Positions 8,429 through 18,319 of a stretch of DNA of 64,000 nucleotides are shown here, in pieces (the stretch's first letter is position 1; each line of letters opens with the position of its first letter). The stretch spans positions 124,001 to 188,000 of the forward strand of contig NZ_JABUAE010000001.1 of NCBI RefSeq assembly GCF_013314535.1, read 5' to 3'. Origin of the DNA: Bacillus sp. Xin1 (GTDB lineage Bacteria; Bacillota; Bacilli; Bacillales; Bacillaceae_G). Position numbers and translations under genes: made by a program. The notes under the pieces are model-generated. The model was not told where the DNA came from and did no database searches. It was given only the letters and a program-made list of their open reading frames with translations.

Positions 8429-10768
8429 GTGTTACAACCGAAGACGCGTTGGAAAGAAAAGTCATTTAATGAAGAGCAGGTAAGTGAGTTAGCAAGTAAA
8501 TTGCAATTATCACCGCTTGTTATTTCGTTATTCCTCGGTAGAGGTTTAGATACAGAAGATAAGATTGTGGACTTTTTAAATACAGAAAGACAAGAATTTC
8601 ACGATCCATTTTTACTTGAAGGAATGGACCGTACAGTAGAGCGTGTAAAACAAGCCATTCAAAATGGAGAACAAATTTTAATTTTTGGTGACTATGATGC
8701 CGATGGTGTAAGTAGTACGACAGTGCTATATCTTGCTCTTCAAGAACTAGGTGCGGATGTTGAGTTCTATATTCCAAACAGATTTACAGAAGGATATGGG
8801 CCAAATGAAGAGGCGTTCCGCTGGGCGCACCGTGCAGGATTTTCTCTTATTATTACTGTTGATACAGGTATTGCAGCAGTTCATGAAGCTAAGGTTGCAA
8901 AAGACCTTGGTATAGATCTCATTATTACAGATCACCATGAGCCACCACCAGAACTGCCAGAAGCACTTGCGATTATTCATCCAAAGCTAGAAGGCGGCGT
9001 TTATCCGTTTCATTATTTAGCAGGCGTTGGTGTTGCGTTTAAAGTAGCGCATGCATTACTTGGACGTGTACCGGAGCACTTATTAGAAATTGCAGTAATT
9101 GGTACGGTAGCTGATTTAGTGTCGCTTCATGGTGAAAATAGATTGCTCGTACAGCGTGGACTGAAACAAATGCGAATGACGAAAAATATTGGTTTAAAAG
9201 CATTATTTAAAGTAGCAAATGTTTCACAAAGCGAGATTACAGAAGAAAGCATTGGCTTCTCAATCGCACCGCGTATTAATGCAATTGGTCGTTTAGAAGA
9301 TGCGGCACCAGCAGTTCACTTGCTTTTATCAGAGGATCCTGAAGAAGCGAAAGAGCTTGCTGAAGAAATCGATGAAATGAATAAGCTACGTAAAGATATA
9401 GTAAAGCAAATTACAGAAGAGGCGATTGCAGAGGTAGAAAACAATTATCCGCCAGAGGACAATAAAGTACTAGTGCTTGCGAAAGAAGGATGGAATCCAG
9501 GTGTAATAGGGATTGTTGCTTCTAAGCTAGTAGAGCGCTTTTATCGTCCAACAATCGTGTTATGTATTGATCCCGAAAAGCAAACAGCAAAAGGATCTGC
9601 TCGTAGTATTGCAGGATTTGATTTGTTTGCAAACTTATCAGATTGTAGAGAATTGTTACCACACTTTGGTGGTCATCCAATGGCAGCGGGAATGACGCTT
9701 CATATGAATGATGTGGAGGAACTGCGCTGCCGTTTAAATGAGCAGGCAGAAGCGATCTTAACACCTGAAGACTTTACACCGATTACAGCAGTTGATGCTT
9801 TTTGTAAAGTGGAGGATGTGACGCTCTCGGCAATTGAGGAAATGCAGAAGCTTGCGCCATTTGGCGTTGGAAATCCGAAGCCGCGTATCGCAATTAAGGA
9901 TGCCGAGTTAGAAAGTATTCGTGCGATTGGATCAGATGGTTCTCATTTGAAGATGGCACTTCGTGATGGACAAGCAACGCTAGATACAATTGGCTTTGGT
10001 TTTGGTAGTTACGCGAAGGAAATCTCTCCAGTTGCCACTGTTTCAGTTGTTGGGGAAGCATCAATTAATGAGTGGAACAATTTTAAGAAACCGCAACTAA
10101 TGATTCAAGATATTGCAGTAGAGGCATGGCAATTATTTGATTGGCGTAGCATGCGTAATGTGGAATCAAATTTAGCAGAACTTCCGAAAGAAAAAGTAAC
10201 AATGGTGTATTTTTCTGAAGAGGTATTAAATAAATTTTCTTTAGAAGAATATAAAGAACAGCTTATGCATGCTTCAGAGGTGACTGAGCTAGATGATCGT
10301 TACATTGTTTTGCTAGATTTACCAAAGGCAACAGACGAATTACGTGGTTTATTTAAGGTAGGCTTCCCAGCGCGAATGTATACGCTGTTTTATCAAGAGA
10401 ATAATCATTTATTTAGTACGATTCCAACAAGAGAACATTTTAAATGGTACTATTCCTTTTTACACCAAAAAGCACCATTTTCTTTAAGACAACATGGGGA
10501 ACAACTATGTCGTCATAAAGGTTGGTCAAAAGATACAGTAAATTTCATGACACAGGTGTTTTTTGAGTTAGAATTTGTTACAATAAAAGACGGTGTCATT
10601 TTTATGGCAGAAGAAATGAAAAAGCGTGATTTAATTGAATCGAACACATATCGTGAGAAAATGAACCACCTTCAATTAGAAAAAGAGTTGGTTTATAGCA
10701 CATATCAACAACTATACGCATGGTTTGAAGCGATTCGTAATCATAAAGAAGTAGAACAGTTAGGGTAA
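8429..10768 (+). CDS. recJ: Single-stranded-DNA-specific exonuclease RecJ
   Basis: A 779-residue 5'-3' ssDNA exonuclease for recombination and repair. DHH motifs are FGDYDADGVSSTT and TDHHEPP, and the DHHA1 motif is GGHPMAAGM. A C-terminal extension of about 220 residues is typical of Firmicutes. The GTG start at 8429 follows AAGGGGTGAT. A longer in-frame reading back to 8378 is rejected because it would run through the -35 and -10 elements. It is followed after 47 bases by apt, as in B. subtilis (yrvE-apt). Confidence 0.95.
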   Translation: MLQPKTRWKEKSFNEEQVSELASKLQLSPLVISLFLGRGLDTEDKIVDFLNTERQEFHDPFLLEGMDRTVERVKQAIQNGEQILIFGDYDADGVSSTTVLYLALQELGADVEFYIPNRFTEGYGPNEEAFRWAHRAGFSLIITVDTGIAAVHEAKVAKDLGIDLIITDHHEPPPELPEALAIIHPKLEGGVYPFHYLAGVGVAFKVAHALLGRVPEHLLEIAVIGTVADLVSLHGENRLLVQRGLKQMRMTKNIGLKALFKVANVSQSEITEESIGFSIAPRINAIGRLEDAAPAVHLLLSEDPEEAKELAEEIDEMNKLRKDIVKQITEEAIAEVENNYPPEDNKVLVLAKEGWNPGVIGIVASKLVERFYRPTIVLCIDPEKQTAKGSARSIAGFDLFANLSDCRELLPHFGGHPMAAGMTLHMNDVEELRCRLNEQAEAILTPEDFTPITAVDAFCKVEDVTLSAIEEMQKLAPFGVGNPKPRIAIKDAELESIRAIGSDGSHLKMALRDGQATLDTIGFGFGSYAKEISPVATVSVVGEASINEWNNFKKPQLMIQDIAVEAWQLFDWRSMRNVESNLAELPKEKVTMVYFSEEVLNKFSLEEYKEQLMHASEVTELDDRYIVLLDLPKATDELRGLFKVGFPARMYTLFYQENNHLFSTIPTREHFKWYYSFLHQKAPFSLRQHGEQLCRHKGWSKDTVNFMTQVFFELEFVTIKDGVIFMAEEMKKRDLIESNTYREKMNHLQLEKELVYSTYQQLYAWFEAIRNHKEVEQLG

Positions 10769-10815
10769 AGGCCTTGTATTTACAGACCTTTTATATCTGA
10801 GGAGGATTCAGAAAT

Positions 10816-11328
10816 ATGGATTTCAAGCAACATATCGCAATTGTACCGGATTATCCGAAAGAGGGTATTGTGTTTAAAGACATCACACCTTTAATGAACG
10901 ATGGGAAAGCATACAAAGCAGCAACAGATGAAATCGTTGCTTATGCGAAAGAAAGAGACATTGATCTTGTAGTAGGACCAGAAGCACGTGGTTTTATTAT
11001 CGGTTGCCCAGTTTCTTACGCGCTAGAAGTAGGGTTTGCACCAGTTCGTAAATTAGGGAAATTACCTCGTGAAGTAATTACAGTTGACTATGGTAAAGAG
11101 TATGGGAAAGATGTTTTAACAATCCATAAAGATGCGATTAAACCAGGTCAACGTGTATTAATTACAGATGACTTATTAGCTACAGGTGGAACAATTGAAG
11201 CGACAATTAAGCTAGTTGAAGAACTTGGCGGAGTTGTAGCAGGGATTGCATTCTTAGTAGAGCTTACTTACTTAGATGGCCGTAAAATGTTAGACGGTTA
11301 TGATGTATTAGTGTTAGAAAAATACTAA
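10816..11328 (+). CDS. apt: Adenine phosphoribosyltransferase
   Basis: Salvages adenine to AMP with PRPP. The 170 residues carry the PRPP-binding motif [13 protein letters not shown] and the [10 protein letters not shown] loop of APRT. A GAGGAGGATTC site precedes the ATG. No promoter is obvious in the 47-base gap, so it is probably cotranscribed with recJ and ended by the hairpin at 11359. Its position before rel is conserved in Bacillus. Confidence 0.96.
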   Translation: MDFKQHIAIVPDYPKEGIVFKDITPLMNDGKAYKAATDEIVAYAKERDIDLVVGPEARGFIIGCPVSYALEVGFAPVRKLGKLPREVITVDYGKEYGKDVLTIHKDAIKPGQRVLITDDLLATGGTIEATIKLVEELGGVVAGIAFLVELTYLDGRKMLDGYDVLVLEKY

Positions 11329-11358
11329 TTATTATATAGGTAAAACTACGGCGATAGA

Positions 11359-11399
11359 AAAAGTACCCGTGAATCTCTTGGAGAGGAGCGGGTACTTTT
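11359..11399 (+). terminator. apt terminator
   Basis: AAAAGTACCCG (11359-11369) pairs with CGGGTACTTTT (11389-11399). The loop contains a further CTCT/GAGA pairing. Confidence 0.85.
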
Positions 11400-11449
11400 G
11401 TATAATTGTACAAAAAAGTATGGTGAAATATCTGTAAAATCTTTTCCTT

Positions 11450-11478
11450 TTCACAATTCACAATCATTAGGTTATAAT
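11450..11478 (+). promoter_or_regulatory. SigA-type promoter of rel
   Basis: TTCACA (11450-11455), 17 bases, TATAAT (11473-11478), 60 bases before the rel start. Confidence 0.7.
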
Positions 11479-11538
11479 GATAGAATAAAATTTATTCTAT
11501 GATAAGGGAAAAGTCAATTTTCAATAAAAGGTGATTCG

Positions 11539-13722
11539 ATGGCAAATGAGCAAGTACTAACAGCTGAACAGGTACTCGAGAAAGCACGGCAATATTTAGC
11601 AGATGATGATATTGAACTAGTGGCGCGTGCCTATGAATATGCGCGTGACGCACATAGTGAACAGTATAGAAAATCGGGTGAACCATATATTATTCATCCG
11701 ATTCAAGTTGCAGGTATTTTAGTTGATTTACACATGGATCCATCTACAGTGTCAGCAGGTTTTTTACATGATGTAGTAGAAGATACCGAAGTTACATTAG
11801 AGGATATTGAACGGGAATTTAATAAAGAAATTGCAATGCTTGTTGATGGAGTTACAAAGCTTGGGAAAATTAAATACAAATCGCATGAACAACAGCAAGC
11901 GGAGAACCATCGCAAAATGTTTATCGCAATGGCCCAAGATATTCGTGTTATTTTAATCAAATTAGCTGACCGCCTTCATAACATGCGTACGCTGAAGCAT
12001 TTGCCACAAGAAAAGCAGCGTCGTATTGCAAATGAAACGTTAGAAATCTTTGCACCTTTAGCTCATAGACTCGGAATTAATACTATTAAATGGGAGCTAG
12101 AGGATACAGCGCTTCGCTATTTAAATCCGCAGCAATACTATCGCATTGTTAACTTAATGAAGCGGAAACGCGCAGAGCGTGAAGAATATTTGGATGAAGT
12201 CATGACGGGTATTCGTGACAAACTGAAAGAAGTAGCGATTCAACCAGATATTTCAGGACGCCCAAAACATATTTATAGTATCTATCGTAAAATGGCACTT
12301 CAAAATAAACAATTTAATGAAATTTATGATTTATTAGCTGTGCGCGTTGTTGTGAATAGTATTAAAGATTGTTATGCGGTGCTTGGTATTATCCATACAT
12401 GTTGGAAACCGATGCCAGGTCGTTTTAAAGATTATATTGCTATGCCGAAAGCAAATCTATACCAATCTCTTCATACAACCGTGATCGGGCCAAAAGGTGA
12501 CCCGCTTGAAGTGCAAATTCGTACGAAAGAAATGCATGAAATTGCAGAGTACGGGATTGCCGCGCACTGGGCGTATAAAGAGGGGAAAGCTGCAGAAGCA
12601 ACAGGGACCCTTGAGAAGAAACTAACATGGTTCCGTCAAATATTAGAATGGCAAAATGAAGCTTCTAATGCGGAAGAATTTATGGAGTCATTAAAAATTG
12701 ATCTGTTCTCTGATATGGTATTCGTCTTTACACCAAAAGGCGATGTCATGGAATTACCCCTAGGATCAGTTCCAATTGATTTTGCTTACCGTGTCCATTC
12801 AGAAATCGGAAATAAAACAATTGGTGCAAAAGTAAACGGTAAAATGGTAACACTTGATTATAAGTTGAAAACAGGTGATATCATTGAAATTTTAACGTCT
12901 AAACATTCGTATGGACCAAGTCAGGACTGGGTGAAACTTGCTCAAACGTCTCATGCGAAAAATAAAATTCGTCAATTTTTCAAAAAGCAGCGCCGAGATG
13001 AGAATATTGAAAAAGGTCGCGAGCTTGTAGAGAAAGAAGTACGAGGTTTAGAGTATGAAATGAAAGAAGTATTAGCACCTGACAATTTAAAACGAGTAGC
13101 TGAGAAATATAACTTTGCGAATGAAGAGGATATGTTTGCAGCAGTTGGATATAACGGCATTACGGCGGCACAAATTGTAACGCGTCTAACAGACAAGTTC
13201 CGTAAACGGGAAGAAGAACAAGAAATTGTTGAAGTGAAAGAAGTTCGTAAACCAATGAAAATTCGGAAATGGGATTCTGGTGTAAAGGTAAGTGGAGCTG
13301 ATAATTTATTAATCCGCTTATCGAAATGCTGTAACCCAGTTCCGGGAGACGATATTGTTGGATATATTACGAAAGGACGCGGTGTGTCGATTCACCGCCG
13401 TGATTGCGTCAATGTGCATACGGAAGAAGCACAAGAACGTTTACTAGAAGTAGAATGGGAAGGTAGCCCAGAGAAAGAAATTGAATACAATGTTGATATT
13501 GAAATCTCTGGATATGATCGCCGCGGTTTATTGAATGAAGTTCTGCAAGCTGTTACGGAGACGAAAACGTACATTTCAGCTGTATCAGGTAGAAGTGATC
13601 GTAATAAAATGGCGACGATCAATATGTCTATTTCTATTCGTAATTTACATCATTTGAAAAAGGTAGTAGAGCGTATTAAGAGAGTACCAGAAATCTATGC
13701 AGTACGCCGCATGATGCATTAA
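11539..13722 (+). CDS. relA: Bifunctional (p)ppGpp synthetase/hydrolase Rel
   Basis: Makes and degrades the alarmone (p)ppGpp during amino-acid starvation. The 727 residues contain, in order, an HD hydrolase domain ([11 protein letters not shown], about 77-87), a synthetase domain ([20 protein letters not shown]), a TGS domain ([25 protein letters not shown], from about 393), a conserved-Cys region ([14 protein letters not shown]) and a C-terminal ACT domain. The intact HD residues and RFKD motif indicate the bifunctional Gram-positive Rel type. ATG 11539 follows AAAAGGTGATTCG. dtd follows 17 bases later. Confidence 0.96.
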   Translation: MANEQVLTAEQVLEKARQYLADDDIELVARAYEYARDAHSEQYRKSGEPYIIHPIQVAGILVDLHMDPSTVSAGFLHDVVEDTEVTLEDIEREFNKEIAMLVDGVTKLGKIKYKSHEQQQAENHRKMFIAMAQDIRVILIKLADRLHNMRTLKHLPQEKQRRIANETLEIFAPLAHRLGINTIKWELEDTALRYLNPQQYYRIVNLMKRKRAEREEYLDEVMTGIRDKLKEVAIQPDISGRPKHIYSIYRKMALQNKQFNEIYDLLAVRVVVNSIKDCYAVLGIIHTCWKPMPGRFKDYIAMPKANLYQSLHTTVIGPKGDPLEVQIRTKEMHEIAEYGIAAHWAYKEGKAAEATGTLEKKLTWFRQILEWQNEASNAEEFMESLKIDLFSDMVFVFTPKGDVMELPLGSVPIDFAYRVHSEIGNKTIGAKVNGKMVTLDYKLKTGDIIEILTSKHSYGPSQDWVKLAQTSHAKNKIRQFFKKQRRDENIEKGRELVEKEVRGLEYEMKEVLAPDNLKRVAEKYNFANEEDMFAAVGYNGITAAQIVTRLTDKFRKREEEQEIVEVKEVRKPMKIRKWDSGVKVSGADNLLIRLSKCCNPVPGDDIVGYITKGRGVSIHRRDCVNVHTEEAQERLLEVEWEGSPEKEIEYNVDIEISGYDRRGLLNEVLQAVTETKTYISAVSGRSDRNKMATINMSISIRNLHHLKKVVERIKRVPEIYAVRRMMH

Positions 13723-13739
13723 TAGGGAGTGTATAAAAT

Positions 13740-14180
13740 ATGAGAGTTGTCTTGCAACGATCCAAAGCAGCGTCTGTTACAGTAGATGGTGAGATTGTGG
13801 GACAAATCCCGTTCGGTTTAACATTGTTAGTTGGCATTACACATGAAGATACAGAGAAGGATGCAACGTATATTGCTGAGAAGGTTGCGAATTTACGTAT
13901 TTTTGAAGATGAGAACGGGAAGATGAACCATTCGGTACTTGATAAAGAAGGACAAGTTCTATCCATTTCACAATTTACACTGTACGGAGATTGCCGTAAA
14001 GGAAGACGCCCAAACTTTATGGATGCTGCGAAACCAGACTACGCAGAGCGCTTGTATGATTTCTTTAATGAAGAACTTCGCAGACAAGGACTTCACGTAG
14101 AAACAGGAAAATTTGGAGCAATGATGGATGTTTCTTTAATTAATGATGGTCCGGTGACCTTAATTTTGGAAAGTAAGTAA
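13740..14180 (+). CDS. dtd: D-aminoacyl-tRNA deacylase
   Basis: Removes D-amino acids (and glycine from tRNA-Ala) from mischarged tRNA. It is 146 residues long, with the two family motifs SQFTLYGD and [11 protein letters not shown], which form the cross-subunit active site. The GGGAGTGTATAAAAT spacing to the ATG is acceptable, and it is probably cotranscribed with rel. It equals B. subtilis yrvI. A terminator follows directly. Confidence 0.96.
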   Translation: MRVVLQRSKAASVTVDGEIVGQIPFGLTLLVGITHEDTEKDATYIAEKVANLRIFEDENGKMNHSVLDKEGQVLSISQFTLYGDCRKGRRPNFMDAAKPDYAERLYDFFNEELRRQGLHVETGKFGAMMDVSLINDGPVTLILESK

Positions 14181-14185
14181 GGGTG

Positions 14186-14212
14186 AAGAGAGGAGAAATC
14201 CTCTCTTTTTTA
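14186..14212 (+). terminator. dtd terminator
   Basis: AAGAGAGGA-gaaa-TCCTCTCTT followed by TTTT. Confidence 0.9.
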
Positions 14213-14246
14213 TTTGTTAAAAAAGGAATTTTTTGTAACGAAAAGG

Positions 14247-14420
14247 TATAATGATATCATCGGGAAATAGTGAGAAATATTAAAATCGTATGCTCCTATG
14301 GAAGAAGGGGAATCTGAATAAGGTGTTGTCGCGCTATACAATTTAACGGTACTCGACAGAAGTCCCCTTCCTCAAGCACGTGCAGGACATAGTCCAGTGG
14401 TAGGGGGCATTCACGGTATG
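14247..14420 (+). ncRNA. Candidate structured RNA of unknown family
   Basis: A TATAAT at 14247-14252 without a convincing -35 is followed by a GC-richer stretch that can fold. AAGGGGA (14305-14311) pairs with TCCCCTT (14363-14369) around TGTCG/CGACA (14327-14331, 14354-14358). GGACatAGTCC and the palindrome GCACGTGC follow. The 400-base gap between dtd and the small gene at 14581 holds no supported coding frame. It may be a leader of that gene or an independent RNA. Confidence 0.3.
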
Positions 14421-14580
14421 TTACGTTAGCGAGCGTATTTGTCATGGTAATTATTGTTAACCGTGTTTTGATGTATGTATGGGAACAATAGTGTTCTGCT
14501 TTTACCTCTGTGTATAATAACGCTATCAATATGGAACAATAGAAGTAAAAACATCCATATTGATTGTGAGGGATACACGT

Positions 14581-14757
14581 ATGCGCATGAATGAAAAAGG
14601 ACACTCTGTGACGAACGGAGCGAACCAATTATTTAATGTGAATTTCCATGAATTTATCGACAAAGAACAAAACAATACTTCTATGGAGCTGGCTTCTGAA
14701 TTTGGTATTTCATTGCAAGATGTCAAGCGATTGAAGAGGCAGATTGAACGCTCCTAA
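14581..14757 (+). CDS. Small helix-turn-helix-like protein (YrzK position)
   Basis: A 58-residue protein beginning MRMNEKGHSVTNG. Its C-terminal half (MELASEFGISLQDVKRLKRQIERS) reads like a sigma-factor or HTH helix pair. The start at 14581 follows GTGAGGGAT. It lies between dtd and the hisS leader, where B. subtilis has yrzK, and I suspect it is the counterpart. No function is known, and the resemblance to DNA-binding helices is an inference. Confidence 0.6.
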   Translation: MRMNEKGHSVTNGANQLFNVNFHEFIDKEQNNTSMELASEFGISLQDVKRLKRQIERS

Positions 14758-14762
14758 GAGAC

Positions 14763-14791
14763 TTGACAACTGTTAGGAAGAAACGTATAGT
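14763..14791 (+). promoter_or_regulatory. SigA promoter of the hisS-aspS T-box
   Basis: TTGACA (14763-14768), 17 bases, TATAGT (14786-14791), close to consensus. Confidence 0.85.
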
Positions 14792-14797
14792 AATTTT

Positions 14798-15073
14798 ATA
14801 TTTACATATGAAGAGAACCGATGATAGAGAAGAGTAGATGAGAGACACGTGAAAAGAGAAGAAATGTCCTAGGCTGAAAACATTTCTACACGATGACTGA
14901 TCGAATGACACTCTGTAGGTTTCAACTTGAACAGCTTGTATGCTTAGTAGAGGTTGGACGCAAATTTAAGCGTTATTAAAAAAGTGGAAGCATAATGTGC
15001 TTCAATTAGGGTGGCACCACGGGTATTATACTCTCGTCCCTACTGTGTAATCAGTAGAGGCGGGAGTTTTTTT
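14798..15073 (+). ncRNA. T-box leader of hisS-aspS
   Basis: A tRNA-sensing transcription attenuator. The T-box sequence AGGGTGGCACCACGGG is at 15008-15023. The terminator pairs 15031-15045 with 15052-15066 and is followed by T7. Stem I has AGTA (14833-14836) opposite GAA (14903-14905), the specifier-loop signature. The next bases are T-GACAC, which contain GAC (Asp, 14907-14909) and CAC (His, 14909-14911). Uncharged cognate tRNA should stabilise the antiterminator and allow transcription into hisS and aspS. Confidence 0.93.
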
Positions 15074-15113
15074 ATTTTTAATAAGATTAAAACAATTTGA
15101 GGAGGAACTGAAT

Positions 15114-16385
15114 ATGTCTATTCAAATCCCACGCGGAACGCAAGATATTCTTCCAGGTAGTGCTGAGTTATGGCAGTATATCGAAGGACAAGCACGCGAA
15201 ATTTGCCGTCGTTACAACTATAAAGAAATTCGCACACCAATTTTTGAGCATACGGAATTATTTTTACGCGGTGTTGGTGATACAACAGATATCGTGCAAA
15301 AAGAAATGTACTCATTCCAAGATCGCGGAGAGCGTAGCTTAACACTTCGTCCAGAAGGAACAGCACCTGTTGTACGTTCTTATGTTGAAAACAAAATGTA
15401 TGGTGATGCAACACAGCCGACGAAATTATATTACATCGGTCAAATGTTCCGTTATGAAAGACCACAAGCAGGTCGCTATCGTCAATTCGTACAATTCGGT
15501 ATCGAAGCAATCGGTAGTAATGATCCTGCAATCGATGCAGAAGTAATTGCACTTGCTGTAGAGTTTTACCGCGGCATGGGCTTAAAAAATATTAAAGTTG
15601 TCCTAAATAGTTTAGGTGATGCAGCGAGCCGTCAAGCACATCGTGAGGCGTTAATCGCTCACTTTGAGCCTCGAATCGGTGAGTTCTGTTCTGATTGTCA
15701 ATCTCGTCTAGAGAAAAATCCACTTCGTATTTTAGACTGTAAGAAGGATCGTGATCATGAATTAATGAGCACAGCGCCATCTATTACAGAATACTTAAAC
15801 GAAGAATCAACAGTGTACTATGAAAAAGTACAAGAATTATTAACAATGGTGGGTGTTCCATTTGAAAAAGATCCAAATCTAGTACGTGGTTTAGATTACT
15901 ATCAGCACACTGTCTTTGAGATTATGAGTGAAGCAGATGGTTTCGGTGCAATTACAACATTAAGTGGTGGAGGTCGCTATAACGGACTTGTACAAGAAAT
16001 CGGTGGTCCAGAAATGCCTGGTATCGGTTTTGCGATGAGTATCGAGCGTTTAATTATGGCGCTAAAAGCTGAAAACATTGAGTTGCCGATTGAAAATAAC
16101 ATTGATTGCTATATTGTAGCACTTGGAGACAAAGCAAAAGATCATGCTGCAAAAGTTGCGTTTGATCTTCGTAAAGCTGGATTATCAGTTGAAAAAGATT
16201 ATTTAGATCGCAAAATGAAAGCACAATTTAAATCAGCGGATCGTCTAAATGCAAAATATGTAGCTGTATTAGGTGAAGATGAGTTAGATAAAGGTATCAT
16301 TAACTTGAAATGTATGGCAACAGGTGAGCAAGAAGAAGTAGCATTAGATGTATTTGCTTCATATGTAGCAGAGAAATTAATATAG
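15114..16385 (+). CDS. hisS: Histidyl-tRNA synthetase
   Basis: Class II synthetase that charges tRNA-His. It is 423 residues long. Motif 2 region is [20 protein letters not shown], histidine-binding signatures are [13 protein letters not shown] and [11 protein letters not shown], and motif 3 is [11 protein letters not shown]. The C-terminal anticodon-binding domain starts near residue 330. The ATG follows GAGGAGGAACTGAAT. It is controlled by the T-box upstream and followed after 12 bases by aspS. Confidence 0.97.
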   Translation: MSIQIPRGTQDILPGSAELWQYIEGQAREICRRYNYKEIRTPIFEHTELFLRGVGDTTDIVQKEMYSFQDRGERSLTLRPEGTAPVVRSYVENKMYGDATQPTKLYYIGQMFRYERPQAGRYRQFVQFGIEAIGSNDPAIDAEVIALAVEFYRGMGLKNIKVVLNSLGDAASRQAHREALIAHFEPRIGEFCSDCQSRLEKNPLRILDCKKDRDHELMSTAPSITEYLNEESTVYYEKVQELLTMVGVPFEKDPNLVRGLDYYQHTVFEIMSEADGFGAITTLSGGGRYNGLVQEIGGPEMPGIGFAMSIERLIMALKAENIELPIENNIDCYIVALGDKAKDHAAKVAFDLRKAGLSVEKDYLDRKMKAQFKSADRLNAKYVAVLGEDELDKGIINLKCMATGEQEEVALDVFASYVAEKLI

Positions 16386-16397
16386 GGGGAACTCAAA

Positions 16398-18173
16398 GTG
16401 GCTGAAAGAACACATGCATGTGGAAAAGTAACAGTAGAAGCAGTTGGACAAACAGTTCAATTAAAAGGTTGGGTACAAAAGCGTCGTGACTTAGGTGGAT
16501 TAATTTTCATCGACTTACGTGACCGCACAGGTATCGTGCAAGTTGTATTTAACCCAGAAACATCTAAAGAAGCACTAGAAGTAGCAGAAACAATTCGTAG
16601 CGAATACGTATTACACGTAGAAGGTACAGTTGTTGAGCGTGGCGCTGGTGCAATTAATGAAAATATGGCAACAGGGCGCATTGAAGTACAAGCTACAAAA
16701 GTAAATGTACTAAATGCAGCAAAAACAACGCCGATTATTATCGCAGATGATACAGATGCATCAGAAGATGTTCGTTTAAAATATCGTTACTTAGATTTAC
16801 GTCGTCCGGTTATGTATAACACATTTAAAATGCGTCACGATGTAACAAAAACAATTCGTAACTTCTTAGATTCAGAAGAGTTTTTAGAAGTTGAAACACC
16901 AATTTTAACAAAGAGTACACCAGAAGGCGCACGTGACTATTTAGTGCCAAGCCGTGTGCATGAAGGTGAATTTTATGCATTACCCCAATCCCCGCAGCTA
17001 TTTAAACAGCTTCTTATGGTCGGTGGATTTGAGCGTTATTACCAAGTAGCGCGTTGTTTCCGTGATGAAGATTTACGTGCGGATCGTCAACCGGAATTTA
17101 CACAAATTGACATCGAGGCATCATTCTTAACACAAGATGAAATTCTAGAGATGATGGAACGCATGATGACGAAAGTGATGAAAGATGCAAAAGGTGTAGA
17201 AGTTCATGCGCCATTCCCTCGTATGAAGTATGCTGATGCGATGGCTCGCTATGGTTCTGATAAGCCAGATACGCGCTTTGCAATGGAGCTTACTGACCTA
17301 TCTGAATTCGCAGCGGGTTGTGGTTTTAAAGTGTTCACAAGTGCTGTAGAAAACGGTGGGCAAGTAAAAGCAATTAATGCAAAAGGTGCGGCAGGCAAAT
17401 ATTCTCGTAAAGATATCGATGCATTAACTGAATTCGTAAAAGTATATGGAGCAAAAGGTTTAGCTTGGTTAAAAGTTGAAGAAGATGGCTTAAAAGGCCC
17501 GATTGCGAAATTCTTCGGTGAAGAAGATGCAAACGTACTAATGAGCACATTAGAAGCGGCTTCTGGTGACTTATTATTATTCGTTGCTGATAAGAAGAGC
17601 GTTGTTGCAGATAGCTTAGGGGCACTTCGTTTACGCTTAGGGAAAGAACTGGAGTTAATTGATGAAAGTAAATTTAACTTCCTATGGGTAACAGATTGGC
17701 CACTTCTTGAGTACGATGAAGATGCTGACCGTTACTTCGCAGCGCATCATCCATTCACAATGCCATTCCGTGAAGATGTTGAGTTATTAGAAACAGCACC
17801 AGAAAAAGCGCGTGCACAAGCATATGACCTTGTATTAAACGGTTATGAGCTTGGCGGTGGCTCACTGCGTATTTATGAGCGTGATGTACAAGAAAAAATG
17901 TTTAAAGCACTTGGATTCTCACAAGAAGAAGCACAAGAGCAATTTGGATTCTTATTAGAAGCATTCGAATATGGTACACCACCACATGGCGGAATTGCAT
18001 TAGGTTTAGACCGTCTTGTTATGTTACTGGCAGGTCGCACGAACCTTCGCGATACAATTGCATTCCCGAAAACAGCGAGTGCAAGCTGCTTATTAACAGA
18101 TGCGCCAAGCCCAGTTGCTGGAGCGCAGCTTGAAGAGCTGTACTTGCAATTAAACGTAAAAAAAGAGAAGTAA
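16398..18173 (+). CDS. aspS: Aspartyl-tRNA synthetase
   Basis: Class IIb synthetase for tRNA-Asp (591 residues, bacterial type). The N-terminal OB-fold anticodon domain has [23 protein letters not shown]. The catalytic core has motif 2 ([19 protein letters not shown]), a GAD insertion domain in the middle, and motif 3 ([14 protein letters not shown]). The start is GTG at 16398 after AGGGGGAACTCAAA. It is expressed from the hisS T-box transcript. Confidence 0.97.
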   Translation: MAERTHACGKVTVEAVGQTVQLKGWVQKRRDLGGLIFIDLRDRTGIVQVVFNPETSKEALEVAETIRSEYVLHVEGTVVERGAGAINENMATGRIEVQATKVNVLNAAKTTPIIIADDTDASEDVRLKYRYLDLRRPVMYNTFKMRHDVTKTIRNFLDSEEFLEVETPILTKSTPEGARDYLVPSRVHEGEFYALPQSPQLFKQLLMVGGFERYYQVARCFRDEDLRADRQPEFTQIDIEASFLTQDEILEMMERMMTKVMKDAKGVEVHAPFPRMKYADAMARYGSDKPDTRFAMELTDLSEFAAGCGFKVFTSAVENGGQVKAINAKGAAGKYSRKDIDALTEFVKVYGAKGLAWLKVEEDGLKGPIAKFFGEEDANVLMSTLEAASGDLLLFVADKKSVVADSLGALRLRLGKELELIDESKFNFLWVTDWPLLEYDEDADRYFAAHHPFTMPFREDVELLETAPEKARAQAYDLVLNGYELGGGSLRIYERDVQEKMFKALGFSQEEAQEQFGFLLEAFEYGTPPHGGIALGLDRLVMLLAGRTNLRDTIAFPKTASASCLLTDAPSPVAGAQLEELYLQLNVKKEK

Positions 18174-18179
18174 GAATGG

Positions 18180-18220
18180 ATCCTAGATGGTTATGCTAAA
18201 CCTATCTAGGATTCTTTTTT
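18180..18220 (+). terminator. hisS-aspS terminator
   Basis: ATCCTAGAT (18180-18188) pairs with ATCTAGGAT (18204-18212), then TCTTTTTT. Confidence 0.88.
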
Positions 18221-18275
18221 AGGGCATTGTTTTAAATTTCATGGTATATAGTAAATTTACAAAGGTAAAAATAAA

Positions 18276-18300
18276 AAAAGCTGGTGTAATACCAGCTTTT
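18276..18300 (-). terminator. Terminator of the peptide transporter gene
   Basis: AAAAGCTGGT-gtaat-ACCAGCTTTT. On the minus strand a run of seven T follows the stem. Confidence 0.85.
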
Positions 18301-18319
18301 CATTTTAATCAAATGGATA

